A stretch of 64,000 nt of DNA. Source: Capra hircus. Its lineage: Eukaryota; Chordata; Mammalia; Artiodactyla; Bovidae. The position numbers were made by a program, and so were the translations under genes. The notes beneath the pieces are model-generated. The model was not told the DNA's origin. It did not search any database and worked only from the letters and a program-made list of their open reading frames with translations. Each line of letters begins with the position of its first letter. Within the stretch, counting starts at the first letter, position 1. This document shows positions 46,816-58,277 of the stretch, in pieces. The stretch lies in the NCBI RefSeq assembly GCF_001704415.2, contig NW_017189741.1, positions 241,873-305,872 on the forward strand, given 5' to 3'.

Positions 46816-48334
46816 AGGGTATCTCAAGGGTCTTATGTCAAGGAGGTACCCTTTGTAGTCAGATCTTATACTTACTCACATTTCCGGCAGAGCAAAGTAG
46901 ATTTCCTGGACTCACATTTCCGGCAGAGCAAAGTTTTCTACCTCAAACACATGCCACCACCCTGACAAGAAGTGCTCTTTCGGAATGCAGTAAACAAAGG
47001 GAACCCTGTGGGAAGCTGTTGGTAGTAGGCAAAAAGGCAGTGGTAGCTACAGCTTTTTACAAGGGGAGCCACAGGACAAAAAGGCCCACCCACTGAGGTT
47101 GAAGCTAGTACAAATCAACATATGGTAGGGGAGATAAGACACAAGGATAAGAAACATCTTGCTTAGGACTTTGGGGATTTCTGAAGCATCCATCAAAAGC
47201 CCATATTATCTCCTGGGAACCAGAATGCAACTAATGGGAAGATACAGTTTTTCCAATTGCATGGTGACTGGACTATGTGAAGAGATCGTGGCAACAGTTG
47301 GGTGAGGCAAGCTTGGAGTCAGGCCAAAGGGTCGACTGAGTCCAGAGGTCTGCCCCATTACCCAAGCCCAGCAGTTCTGGTCATAGAAAAAATAATTCTC
47401 ATTTTGCCCTAGTATCGTCAGGATGTGACAGCTGATGACACTGACATGGAGGCCAGCAGGTTTTCTCTACTCTCAGTCCATGCAAACCAAAACATGTCCT
47501 GCTAGAAGCTTTATTTCCTCTTCTATAGTTTCCTAAAAGGCAGAGGATGAGGTTATATTTCTTAGTTTAAATTACACTGCTGCATTGTGAGCTATACTGG
47601 TAGGGTCCCTTCAGCAAGAATGAGATTTCTGTTTCGGACTCCACAATTAATTATTGAGGAGAATGACTCAAAGCCAGCCTAATTCTGTTTATTCCATGTT
47701 AGTCTCCTGGCCTCTTGCATTTCTTTATCTAATCATTTGCCCAATGGTGACTATTTGTGATTTGTCCTAAAATACTTTACCTTCCATGTACTTGCTATGC
47801 AGCTCTAAAATTCTGGGAGTTTGATTTGTTGATGTTCAGTAGAGGACATGGGCCCCTGTCAATCACCAAGGTGACTAAGGAAACCCCATTCCTTGGTTCT
47901 TCTTAGGCAGAGCCTCAGAAGATGCCAAAGCACCCTGAACAAATATCTTTGACTTACTAAACATGAGTGTCATTTCGGAGTAATGTAGAAAAGAGTTAAC
48001 ACCCAGACACCAATGGTGCTCAAGATGTCATGACATCCACAGAGCTTTTGCAGAGGCTGGAAAACGAGGTACTTGTTTGCTTTTAAACTTCCTCTAGACC
48101 CCATGAGTTAAGGCTGAGGACTCCATCAATCTCTTGTGAATAGGGTTAATTGAGTCAGTTCCCGCAGCTTGATTCCCTCTGCATTCATAGACCACATCCA
48201 AGTCCTGAACTGGTAAGGCCGGGAATCAGACTTGGCTCTCTGGTGACCCCACTAAGGAATGCTACCCTATGAGGTTGACTTTCTCTTTAACTTTATTCTT
48301 AGGTGCCAGAGGAGGAATTTAGCAGAGGACCCTT
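46816..48334. other. Unassigned, repeat-poor
   Basis: Apart from the short direct repeat at 46874-46934, nothing is recognised in ~1.5 kb. Confidence 0.4.
46874..46934. repeat. 25-bp direct repeat, 36-bp period
   Basis: The word starting ACTCACATTTCCGGCAG occurs perfectly at 46874-46898 and 46910-46934, with 11 bp between copies. Confidence 0.95.
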
Positions 48335-48964
48335 GGGAAATAGATGGGGAAACAGTGTCAGACTTTATTTTCGGGGTCTCCAAAATCACTGCAGATGGTG
48401 ACTGCAGCCATGAAATTAAAAGACGCTTACTCCTTGGAAGGAAAGTTATGACCAAACTAGATAGCATATTAAAAAGCAGAGACATTACTTTGCCAACAAA
48501 GGTCCGTCTAGTCAAGGCTATGGTTTTTCCTGTGGTCATGTATGGATGTGAGAGTTGGACTGTGAAGACAGCTGAGCGCTGAAGAATTGATGCTTCTGAA
48601 CTGTGGTGTTGGAGAAGACTGCTGAGAGTCCCTTGGACTGCAAGGAGATCCAACCAGTCCATTCTAAAGGAGATCTGTCCTAGGTGTTCTTTGAAGGACT
48701 GATGCTAAAGCTGAAACTCCAGTATTTTGGGCACCTCATGCGAAGAGTTGACTCATTGGAAAAGACTCTGATGCTGGGAGGGATTGGGGGCAGGAGGAGA
48801 AGGGGACGACAGAGGATGACATGGCTAGATGGCATCACCGACTTGATGGATGTGAGTTTGAGTGAACTCCGGGAGTTGGTGATGGACAAGGAGGCCTGGC
48901 ATGCTGCAATTCATGGGGTCGTAAAGAGTCAGACACAACTGAGCGAATGAACTGAACTGAACTG
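48335..48964 (+). mobile_element. BovB LINE 3' end
   Basis: Plus BovB, ~630 bp, from 'gggaaatagatggggaaaca' to a TGAACTGAACTGAACT tail. The frame 48259-48582 includes KITADGDCSHEIKRRLLLGR and the frame 48684-48950 the C-terminal end, the two separated by a TGA at 48580-48582 and a downstream deletion. RT core absent. Confidence 0.93.
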
Positions 48965-50002
48965 GGTTTCCACCAAAGGAAACACTGAGATTTCTATAAT
49001 ACTGAATGCCAATGCTAGAAGGGATCTTATGGAACTAGACATCCTATTTCATAGATACAGACTTTGCAGCCAGTATGCAAACTCAGCTTTCCTGGCTTTC
49101 CAGTGTGTTTTTCACCTCATCATATTGCCTTCTGTGTCCAGGTAGGTCTGAGTGCCCTAACCCTGAACATTTTTGAGACAGAGCAAAGGAAGAAGGAACA
49201 GTAAGGACCTTCAAGCCCTACAACTTTTTTCAACCCCTGAAACAGGGCTGGTTGAAGCAGTCCGTTTTGGATGACAGTCTCCTTCGGGTAAATGTTTGCT
49301 CCTTCATATTGCTTCCTTAGTCCTTCAACCCCTTTCCTGTTGAGAAGGGGTGGCTTACTTCATGTCAGAGAGGAAAGAGAACAATGATACCTCAGATCCC
49401 CCTGAGATCTCCGGACTCTTTCTTTGCCCATTTCAGGGGAATGGCTGCACTGGTGTGGTCCTTGAACTGATGACCACTAAGAGGTCCTAATCTGGGTGTT
49501 AACTGGTCCTATCTGTTGGCTTTATATACTGCTCACCCCTGGACCCCATTGGTCACTATCTTAAAGTTCCTACCTATGATCACCTCTCTGACCTGATCCC
49601 TGGCTTGTGTTTGACCTCATGTGTGGGACACCGGGAAATGTGGGTCTGCCACACACCTTGTTCAGGCCATGGAGAGCCTATTTCATGTATCTAGTCAACT
49701 TCCTCCATCACCACTGGGCTATTATATCACTTTTCCAGTACCCCAAGGGTCTAAACAGGGACTGAAGAAAATGTTTATCTGCTCTTAGATTTCTGTGTGT
49801 AGTAGCCTCCCAATTCCAGGACCTGAGCCTAGAGAGGGTGGTCAGGACTCATGTGTCTCATAGTAACTTCCTCTACATCAGCCTTCTTGCTCTTCCCAGA
49901 ATCTGCTTAGACAGATGAGTGGGTTTCTTTCTCTTTCTTTTCTTTTGTGGTGGAGACTTTCCTTACGTCTTAGCCAATTCCTTTTTCTGAGGTACTAAGG
50001 TA
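48965..50002. other. Unassigned sequence
   Basis: 48995-49100 resembles the unnamed ancient repeat seen at 14335 and 39460 ('ctagaagggatcttatggaa'). The remainder is unassigned. Confidence 0.4.
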
Positions 50003-50009
50003 AATAACT

Positions 50010-50207
50010 GGGCTTCCCTTGTGGCTCAGCTGGTAAAGAATCCACCTGCAATGCAGAAGACCTGGGTTCGATCCCTAAGTTGGGAAGATCCCCTGAAGAA
50101 GGGAAAGACTACCCACTCCAATATTCTGGTCTGGAGAATTTCATGGACTGTACAGTTCATGGGAACACAAAGAGTCAGACACAACTGAGCAACTTTCACT
50201 CAAAGTC
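50010..50207 (+). mobile_element. Bov-tA SINE with 7-bp target duplication
   Basis: Plus Bov-tA, head 'gggcttcccttgtggctcag', box-B-like 'gggttcgatccc', tail 'gagcaactttcactcaaagt'. Duplications AATAACT at 50003-50009 and 50208-50214. A ~20-bp deletion removes part of the 'gaggagcctggtgg' segment. Confidence 0.92.
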
Positions 50208-50214
50208 AATAACT

Positions 50215-50646
50215 AAGTCTTAATGATGGAAGAATAACCTAGACACATTATAGAAGAAACCCTGTGATCTGTGTTGGCCAGGAATGATTTTTGATTCAGA
50301 AGCCCTGAGATGACTAGGAACTATAGCTTAGCAAGGAAGGAAGTACATTGACTTCAGTTACATTGGCAAAATATTGTGTCTATCACACAGATAAAAGCAA
50401 AGATGCTCTGGTTAAAACAGGAGAATGGGCTCAGGTGATGGCCTATCAATACCCTTCTCTTACTGCTGACCCAAAATTATGTCCAACATTCACTATGATT
50501 CGATGGAGTCCAGGTGGAGAAGGACCACACCTGGGTAACCTGGGAAGCCACTCTTCTGCACCTGGACATGTTTCCTCAGCTGCAAAATGAGGAGCATGAA
50601 CTAAATAACCTGCAAGCTTGTCAAGTGGGTGTTCTGGTTAATCATT

Positions 50647-50648
<2 letters not shown>
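50215..50648. other. Unassigned sequence
   Basis: Nothing recognised. Confidence 0.4.
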
Positions 50649-50700
<52 letters not shown>

Positions 50701-50701
50701 C
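50649..50701. repeat. (TA)n microsatellite
   Basis: About 25 TA units with a single AA interruption at 50680-50681. Confidence 0.95.
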
Positions 50702-51721
50702 ACTTGTAAAAAATCTGCTTAGCACTAAAGCTCTGCAAAGTTGTTTCTTATGATTCAGGAGACACGGAGAATCTTCATTGTCTCTTGGTCGTCAATAGGA
50801 TGACCTCAATAGAAATGTTCCTCGATAGGAACAGCAGTCCTCAATCCTGGAGCTACACCAAAATGTGGATTTGTAGAACTCTCCAATTGACTGAATGTCA
50901 GATAAATCAGCATTTGCAGCAATAACCTTCTATTTACTTTATTCCGGAACTTTATTACAAAAAAACAAATTGACAAGACTTGTATTTGCAAATTAATTGC
51001 TACACTCACAGAGTTCATTTTCATTTTCTTATCCCAGATATTTTTTAAGATTTGCATATCTGATATAGCTACAATAACACAATTAATCTATAATGAACTC
51101 TTCTTCTGAGGATGTTACTTGCAAAACCCCTCTGCAGAAGAAAAACAATACTTAAAACTGTCTTTGATTTGAATGTTCAACAAGTAAAACCTTTCCACAA
51201 TGAACGTCTTATCTTTCATTTTGCTAAGGCAAGATGGAGCTCTAAACTTGACTCGAATGTGTTTGTGGGCTCTTGCTGGGAATAAAATAAAGACACCTGC
51301 AGGAAAATAACAACCAAGAGAACCTTTTTCCCTGTAACAGAAGTCACGCTTCATTCCAGCCTATAAAGGTCAGGCTTTGTTGGAAACAGTGTGCTCTTAT
51401 CTACAGTGAGATAGCAGCTCCCCCATGAGGCCTCAGCCAGAAAGAGAGAAACAACAGAGAAGCAGAGTTTTGGGTCTCAGCTATCACCACTCTGAGTGTG
51501 TCTCTTGAAGCTGGGGGTAGCGGGGGAAAACAGGGAGGGCGGGGGACAGAAGGGTGAGGGGATGATCTAGTGCTTCTTTGGAAATAGCCCTTTCTCTGTT
51601 TTGTTTCCCTACATGCAAATTCTCTAGCGGAAAAGAAAACTGGCTTCTGGTGAAATATGTCACCTACAGACTCAAACATTTTAAAAACTTGGGTGAGCCA
51701 CTGAGTTCAGCAATGATTTCT
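50702..51721. other. Unassigned sequence
   Basis: About 1 kb with no repeat recognised and only short, domain-free frames on the minus strand (50806-51057, 51115-51354, 51401-51679). Confidence 0.4.
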
Positions 51722-51960
51722 AAAGGGAGTTAGAGAGGGAGAAGAAGGGAGAGGGAGGGATGGGGAGAGGAGAGAAGAGAGGGCAAGAGAGAGAAGAGGA
51801 AGAAGAGAGAGGAGAGAGATTCAGAGCCAGGGGCAAAAGAGAAAAGTGAGGGGGCTGCAAAAAAGTAGGAGGCAGGAGGCAGAGAGAAGGCTGAGGGAGG
51901 AGAGAGGAGAACAAGTTAAAGAAGGAGATACACAAGAAGGCAAGAGTACAAGGGGGGAGG
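51722..51960. repeat. Long purine (GA-rich) tract
   Basis: About 240 bp composed almost entirely of G and A on the plus strand, with irregular GAGA/GGGAGA units. Low complexity. Confidence 0.9.
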
Positions 51961-52994
51961 GCAGGGAGAACCCAACCCGAGGCTGAACCTCACAGGGTCA
52001 GCACCTCAGTAGTGCTCATGCGGGCACTTCATTTTCTCCAAGTCAATCATCCTCTTGAGAATCTGATTCCAGTTGTGTGCAAGAAATCCCTCTCTGCTCT
52101 GTGACTGGCCTGCATGGCACACAAGGCACCGGGGAGCTGGGAAACCTAAGTTTCCGGTGATTTTTTTCAGCCTGGGAGAATGAAGGGACTGGCCGAGCTG
52201 CTGGGCCACTGTCTCCAGGCTGGGATGAGGGCTGGCAAAGTCATCACCTCCCCTCCAGTCCCCAGCACACCCTGGGAGCTACACGGTTGTCGGCAAGACG
52301 CAGAGCCTGTCTCTTGGGCCAGGGCTGGCTGCAGGCTCGGCCAAATTCCTTCTCTTTAGCTGCTCTCTTTTTCCAGCTGCATTCAGGCCCAACCCTTCTG
52401 CCATGACAACACAGCACTACCTGGGAGGCGCTCCAAAGTGTTTCTCTGCCGCAGTCTTGCTGAAGGAAACCTTGGGGGCAAACAGGACTTCATGCCCAGG
52501 CCTCTCAGGGCAGCTTTCTTGCTCATGGACCCGCCTTTCACAATGCAGCTCTTCTTTGGATCATGTGTTTTCCTCGGCAGAGAGTGATGCAAATGTCCCT
52601 GGTCCCTCCCTACCTAGTTTTAGGCATCACATGCCTCTTAATTCAACTGTCCTTAAAGCATCTTAGAGAGTCCAAGGAGTGCTGCCACAGGTTTTACAGT
52701 GGAATAGTAGCAGAGCCCTGGCCTGGTTTTCACAGGGCCATTATACCACCCTGGTATGCACAACAAATTCTGTTGCAGCCTTCCTCTGGCTGCACCCCTT
52801 CCCAGTGGGGGAAAAGTCCACAGAGATAAGAGGATGTGCCTACTAGCAGCCTATGCTCAGACCTTTTAGACACCTGGGACACCTTTTAGGTGCCTGGGAC
52901 CCAAGAATTCACTTCACAAATGACCTCAGCATGCTTCCAAGTTCAGCTTAGGACTCTTTATGACGTTTGTCCTCTTAGGACCAGTTACACTCGC
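51961..52994. other. Unassigned, GC-richer, repeat-free
   Basis: No repeat recognised for over 1 kb and GC content is visibly higher than the flanks. Short frames exist (52006-52209 minus, 52403-52666 plus), but none has a recognisable domain or clear splice context. 52861-52900 is an imperfect 20-bp tandem duplication. Confidence 0.4.
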
Positions 52995-53210
52995 GCGGGC
53001 TTCTCAACGGTAAAGAAACCACCTGTAATGCAGGAACCGCAGGAGACATGGGCTCGATCCCTGGGTCAGGAAGATCCCCTGGATGAAGAAATGGCAACCC
53101 ACTCCAGTATTCTTGCCTAGAAAACCCCATAGACAGAGGAGCCTGATGGGCTACAGTCTATGGAGTTGCAAAGAGTCAGACACAACTGAAGCGACTTAGT
53201 ATGCACACAA
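52995..53210 (+). mobile_element. Bov-tA SINE
   Basis: Plus Bov-tA, slightly diverged head ('gcgggcttctcaacggtaaa') with a small duplication around 'gcaggaaccgcaggagacat', body to 'gaagcgacttagtatgcaca'. Confidence 0.92.
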
Positions 53211-53474
53211 GAACTGTATAAGGACTCTGTCGTGGGCTGAGTGTTTGGAGTACTGTCTTATGACAGCGCTAACAAACCAATACAGGCTCTTAAAGGAAGA
53301 CATTCAAATCGTGCACATGGAGAAAACCTCTCATCCAGACACAGCATCATTTCCTTCCTTTACATTATCTGAAATTTCCAGTCATGCCATTTGCTCTGTA
53401 TCTAGCTCCCTTCTCTTGGCTCTACTACTACCATCATCCTCTGTGTGTGGAACAGGCATCAGTACACCTTTGAA

Positions 53475-53685
53475 AGAAAGTGAAAGTGTTAGTCATTCAG
53501 TCGTGTCCAACTCTTTGTGAACCCATGGACTGAAGCTCACTAGGTTCCCCCGTCCATGGGGATTCTCCGCGCAAGAATAATGGAGTGGGTTGCCATGCCC
53601 TCCTCCAGGAGATCTTCCCAACCCAGGGATCAAACTTGGGTCTCCCTCATTGCAGGAGGATTCTTCACTGTCTGAGCCAACAGGA
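53475..53685 (-). mobile_element. Bov-tA SINE
   Basis: Reverse Bov-tA from 'gaaagtgttagtcattcagt' to 'tctgagccaacagga'. Imperfect flanks AGTACACCTTTGAA (53461-53474) and AGTATACCTTGAA (53686-53698) look like a diverged target duplication. Confidence 0.92.
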
Positions 53686-53698
53686 AGTATACCTTGAA

Positions 53699-54564
53699 GG
53701 CCTCCAATTACTTCCTTGAAAAGACTCCAGTGGTGGCAACTAATTGGCTGTAAGGTTGATCAACTTCTAGATTCTGTCTTATTGACCTAATCTAAAATGA
53801 TTTCTGGAAGGAAGACTTGAAGCTCTTCAGATCAGGAAGCCATTTATCACTGGGAATCTTTTTGTAATTTAGGCTAAGAGGAACCCTACTCTCAGCTTTA
53901 TATTATGCTTTCCTCTCTTCTGGCACAGTTTTAAATTTTTAAAACATGTTACTCATCACCAGAAACAAGCTGCTGACCTGACTGGATGTATCTGTGTCTG
54001 AGTTTTCAGGGACAGAATACGCAAGAGAATTCAGAATTTGCTTTGCCTCTTCGTTGTTCTCTAGCTCAAAGGCAGATTTGGTGTCATGGGTTAAACTTTC
54101 ACGTGCCATTCTCCCTGCACTATATGACAGTATAATTCCTCATTAATGCTGTAACCATCACCACTTGTCCCTTCCTAGCTTCCCTGTCAGATGATCCTCT
54201 TTTCTCACACAATCATGCATGCATACACACACTAAACAAGTGTGTTTAGAAATAAAAGTGGAGAAGACAGGCGGTCAAGTGCCACTCACATAGACTGTGA
54301 CGTGAATGGGGCTCCCTGGACTTGTTTATTGTCCAACCTGAAACTTCTATGAGGTGGCCCTGGAGAGAACAGAGCAGCAGGGAGAGGAAAAAATATACAG
54401 GAGCTAAAGTTCAGGAATTCTGATTTGCTGACAGCCTGACAACTTGGGGCCAACTAGCCAACTCTAATGTTAATTACATTTTATCACAAGCTTAAAATTT
54501 AATAACAAGTGGCAAAAAGATAATAGCTTGAAAAGCCATCTTTACTGTGAACCTGTAGCTTTCG

Positions 54565-54566
<2 letters not shown>
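53699..54566. other. Unassigned sequence
   Basis: No gene or repeat recognised. Confidence 0.4.

Positions 54567-54607
<41 letters not shown>
54567..54607. repeat. (TG)n microsatellite
   Basis: About 20 uninterrupted TG units. Confidence 0.97.
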
Positions 54608-54610
<3 letters not shown>

Positions 54611-54763
54611 ATCTCATATTTGGCAGACTTCTGCCATGTTAGACAATTATGTAGTCAATTTAACCAATGGAAAAAAATTCAAACATGGTTGATTTAAATT
54701 TAAAAACACATTAGTTGGGATCATTAATTAATTCATGAATAAATAATGCATTAAAAGACCAGC

Positions 54764-54955
54764 TTTGGAGACAGACTAGGATTAAAATCTTAGATCTTCT
54801 ACATAATATCTATGTGGCCTTGGGCAAGTCACTTACCACAAGCATCAGTTTACTCATCTCTAAAATGATAACTATGATGTCAGCTTTGTCCAGTTAGTAT
54901 GACCATAGTCTGTAGAGTGCATGCTGTTTATAGGCACTCAATAAACAATACTTAT
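54764..54955 (+). repeat. MIR SINE
   Basis: 'ggagacagactaggattaaa', 'tggccttgggcaagtcactt', 'gtttactcatctctaaaatg' and 'ggcactcaataaacaatact' in MIR order. The best preserved MIR in the window. Confidence 0.85.
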
Positions 54956-56347
54956 CCCATGTGACTGCATCCTGGAGCAAGTGTCATAAAGTCTCAGATC
55001 ACTAAAGAGGAAAAGGTGAAGTTAGCAGTTCAGTCATTATAGGGTCTGGACTTATTCAGGCAGTTTTGAAGATCCAGGAGGAAGACAACGGACGTGCCAA
55101 GGAGAGCACTGGGCTGGTGCAGCCCCATCACACCGACTCCCTATCTGAGACACAGATCACATCACAAGACTCCTGATTTTCCATAAGGCCTTCTATATAT
55201 TTTTATCCAGGGGCCAGGATGTTGACTTTCGAAAAAGACTGCATCTAGCTAGGGCTAGATGGAGACTCTGCCAGATTTGGTGGAGGAATGGTCTCTAGAG
55301 TATAGGCCTTCTCAGCACCTTCCCGAATGTCATGGGTGCACTTTATTTTTTCTGCTGTACCAGCCTCACACTGTTCTTATCATTAGACACCTGGCAGTCA
55401 GCAGACAACAGGCTTTTCTGGAAGGTCAGTTTGCACTGGTAAAAACTATCCAGTGAAATTGACAAAGCAGTCTCCTGAAACAATAAATCTCTCAGGGACC
55501 TCCAGGGAACAGCCAGTTTTCTGCTCTACTGGAATAAAATACATAAATTTCTGCCAATAACTCTTTCTTTGTAAACAAAGAAACAAAAAAAAATCTCTAA
55601 TCAGTCTAGTGCTTCTGGGTATGGAGAGGTAGACTCCTAACTTGTTAGTAGAAAGCAAATGAAGTTCAGTACTTCATTTTCATTCCATCAGAATGATTGA
55701 ATGATTCTCATTTTCTCTCTCTCCCTCCCTCTACTCCTTCCCCACCCGCTCCTGTCCTCCCCTCCTTCCTCCCCAACACAGACATTCTTATGAAAGAAAG
55801 ACTACTTAGATTATTTTTCATAATGTGTTTGCATATGACATGGTTGTCAAAGTCTTAAATTTGTTCTCTAATATAAAAAGCTTTCGTGCAAACAGCCTAA
55901 AATATAAGATGACAACAGTAGAAATGCAATTGTTCTTAAAATAGGAAATGGGATTACTTGGACATACAATAGCAGAATCTCAGAAGCTCTGAGTCACAAT
56001 GGACCTTGAGAAATTATCTACTTCCATTCTTACACGATGCCTGGATTCCAACTACTTTATCGCAAGGAAGGGGTCCACTAGCTTCTGCATGAACACCCCT
56101 CCAGGGATGAGGAAATAAGTATATGCCAAGGTAAACCTGTATATCAGTGGCCAATTTGACTTTTCATAACGTTCTTCACAAAATTACAGTTACAGAGCTT
56201 CATAAATAGGAACTATTATACAAGTAGAATGTTAAAAATATTTATTGACATTTGAAATAAATCGATTCATGAACTTTTTCTAAACGATGATGTTTCTTCT
56301 TATTACCAAAAGAAATCCCTGGTGATAACATTAGAGTTTTGAGCTAC
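54956..56347. other. Unassigned; pyrimidine tract at 55711-55775
   Basis: 55711-55775 is a CT-rich low-complexity run. 55990-56110 loosely resembles an ancient repeat ('gcttctgcatgaacacccct') but is not named. No coding signal. Confidence 0.4.
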
Positions 56348-56357
56348 ATGAAAATAT

Positions 56358-57860
56358 CAGTTCAGTCACTCGCTCGGATCTGAGTCTTTGCGATCCCATG
56401 GACTGCAGCATGCCAGGTCTCCCTGTCCATCTCCAACTCCCAGGGTCTAGTCAAACTCATGTTGACTGAGTCGGTAATGCCATCCAACCATCTCATCCTC
56501 TGTCATCCCATTCTCCTCCTGCCCTCAAATTTTCCCAGCATCAGGGTTTTTCCTAATGAGTCAGCTCTTCACATCAGGTAGCCAAAGTATTGGAGTTTCA
56601 GCTTCAGCATCAGTCCTTCCAATGAATATTCAGGACTGATTTCCTTTAGGATGGACTGGTTGGTTCTCCATGCAGTCCAAGGGACTCTCAGCAGTCTTCT
56701 CCAACACCATAGTTCAAAAGCATCAATTCTTCAGCGCTCAGAATTCTATACGTCCAACTCTCACATACATACATGACTACTGGAAAAACCACAGCTTTCA
56801 CTAGACTGATCTTTGTTGGCAAAGTAATGTCTCTGCTTTTTAATATGCTGTCTAGCTTGGTCATAGCGTTTCTTCCAAGGAGGAAGCATATTTTAATTTC
56901 ATGGCTGCAGTCACCATCTGCAGTGATTTTGGAGCCCCCCAAAATAAAGTCTGTCACTGTTTCCACTGTTTCCCCATCTATTTGCCATGAAGTGATGGGA
57001 CCAGATGCCATGATCTTAGTTCTCTGAATGTTGAGTTTTAAGCCAACATTTTCACTCTCCTCTTTCACTTTCATCAAGAGGATCTTTAGTTCTTCACTTT
57101 CTGCCATAAGGGTAGTGTCATCTGCATATCTGAGGTCATTGATATTTCTACTGGCAATCTTCATTCCAGCTTGTGCTTCATCCAGCCCAGCATTTCTCAT
57201 GATGTACTCTACATATAAGTTAAATTAGCAGGGTGACAATATACAGCCTTGACATACTCCTTTTCCTATTTGGAACCAGTCTGTTGTTCCATGTCCAGTT
57301 CTAACTGTTGCTTCCTGACCTGCATACAGATTTCTCAGGAGGCAGGTCAGGTGGTCTGGTATTCCCATCTCTTTCAGAATTTTCCAGTTTGTTGTTATCC
57401 ACCTAGTCAAAGGCTTTGGCATAGTCAATAAAGCAGAAGTAGATGTTTTTCTGGAACTTGCTTGCTTTTTCCATGATCCAATGGATGTTTGCAATTTCAT
57501 CTCTGGCACCTCTGCCTTTTTTAAAACCAGCTTGAACATCTGGAATTTCACGGTTTATATACTGCTGAAGCCTGGCTTGCAGAATTTTGAGCATTACTTT
57601 ACTAGCGTGTGAGATGAGTGCAATTGTGCGGTAGTGTGAGCATTCTTTGGCATTGCCTTTCTTTGGGATTGGAATGAAAACTGACTTTTCCAGTCCTGTG
57701 GCCACTGCTGAGTTTTCCAAATTTGCTGGCATATTGAGTGCAGCACTTTCACAGCATCATCTTTCAGGATTTGAAATGGCTCCACTGGAATTCTATCACC
57801 TCCATTAGCTTTGTTCGTAGTGATGCTTCCTAAGGCCCACTTGACTTCACATTCCAAGAA
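56358..57860 (-). mobile_element. BovB LINE, 1.5 kb, with target duplications
   Basis: Minus BovB from CAGTTCAGTCACTCG (56358) through the coding end and RT core to 'cttgacttcacattcc' near 57856. Flanks ATGAAAATAT (56348-56357) and ATGAAAGTAT (57861-57870) form a 10-bp duplication with one mismatch. Direct repeat with the copy at 58278-59458. Confidence 0.94.
56990..57735 (-). pseudogene. BovB reverse transcriptase remnant
   Basis: Minus-strand RT core. Frame 57403-57732 has KSVFIPIPKKGNAKECSHY and GFKKGRGARDEIANI up to motif A FIDYAKAFD. A frameshift near 57405 passes to frame 57225-57551 (ILKEMGIPDHLTCLLRNLYA, GTTDWFQIGKGVCQGC), which ends at TAA (57225-57227), where other copies have Leu in SPCLFNLY. 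Frame 56688-57200 continues with motif C YADDTTLMAES, followed by SEELKILL, which is one residue shorter than in sister copies (an in-frame 3-bp loss). Catalytic aspartates survive, but at least two breaks block translation. Confidence 0.9.
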
Positions 57861-58277
57861 ATGAAAGTATGCATGATGGGATAACAGAAAAGTTCAAATG
57901 GGTCCAGGGAAAGACCCTAGAGTTGAATGGGATGGCATCTTTGGACTCACTGCAGAGGAAGATGTGCTGTTAACAACAACTTTACCATTTGCTGTCTTGC
58001 TGCAAATCCTTCTACATCTTCTGGAAAGTTTGCTACCACTTATCCCCTGCCACTCATTCAACACATATTTATTGAATGTCTGCATATGGCTTCCCAGGTG
58101 GCGCTAGTGGTAAAGAACTCGCCTGCCAGTGCAGGAGATAAAGAGACCTGAGTTCAATCCCTGGGTCAGGACAATCCTCTGGAGAAGGGAATGGCATCCC
58201 ACTCCAGCATTCTTGGCTGGAAAACCCCATGGACAGAGATGCCTGGCAGGCTACAGTCCATGGAGTGGCAAAGAGTT

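Noticed and set aside
51720..51935. Leucine/serine/proline-rich minus-strand frame
   Set aside because: Produced by the GA-rich purine tract; low complexity, not coding.
52006..52209. 67-codon minus frame ending DLEKMKCPHEHY as a terminal exon
   Set aside because: No family recognised and no conserved splice context I can defend; kept only as part of the 51.4-53.0 kb observation.
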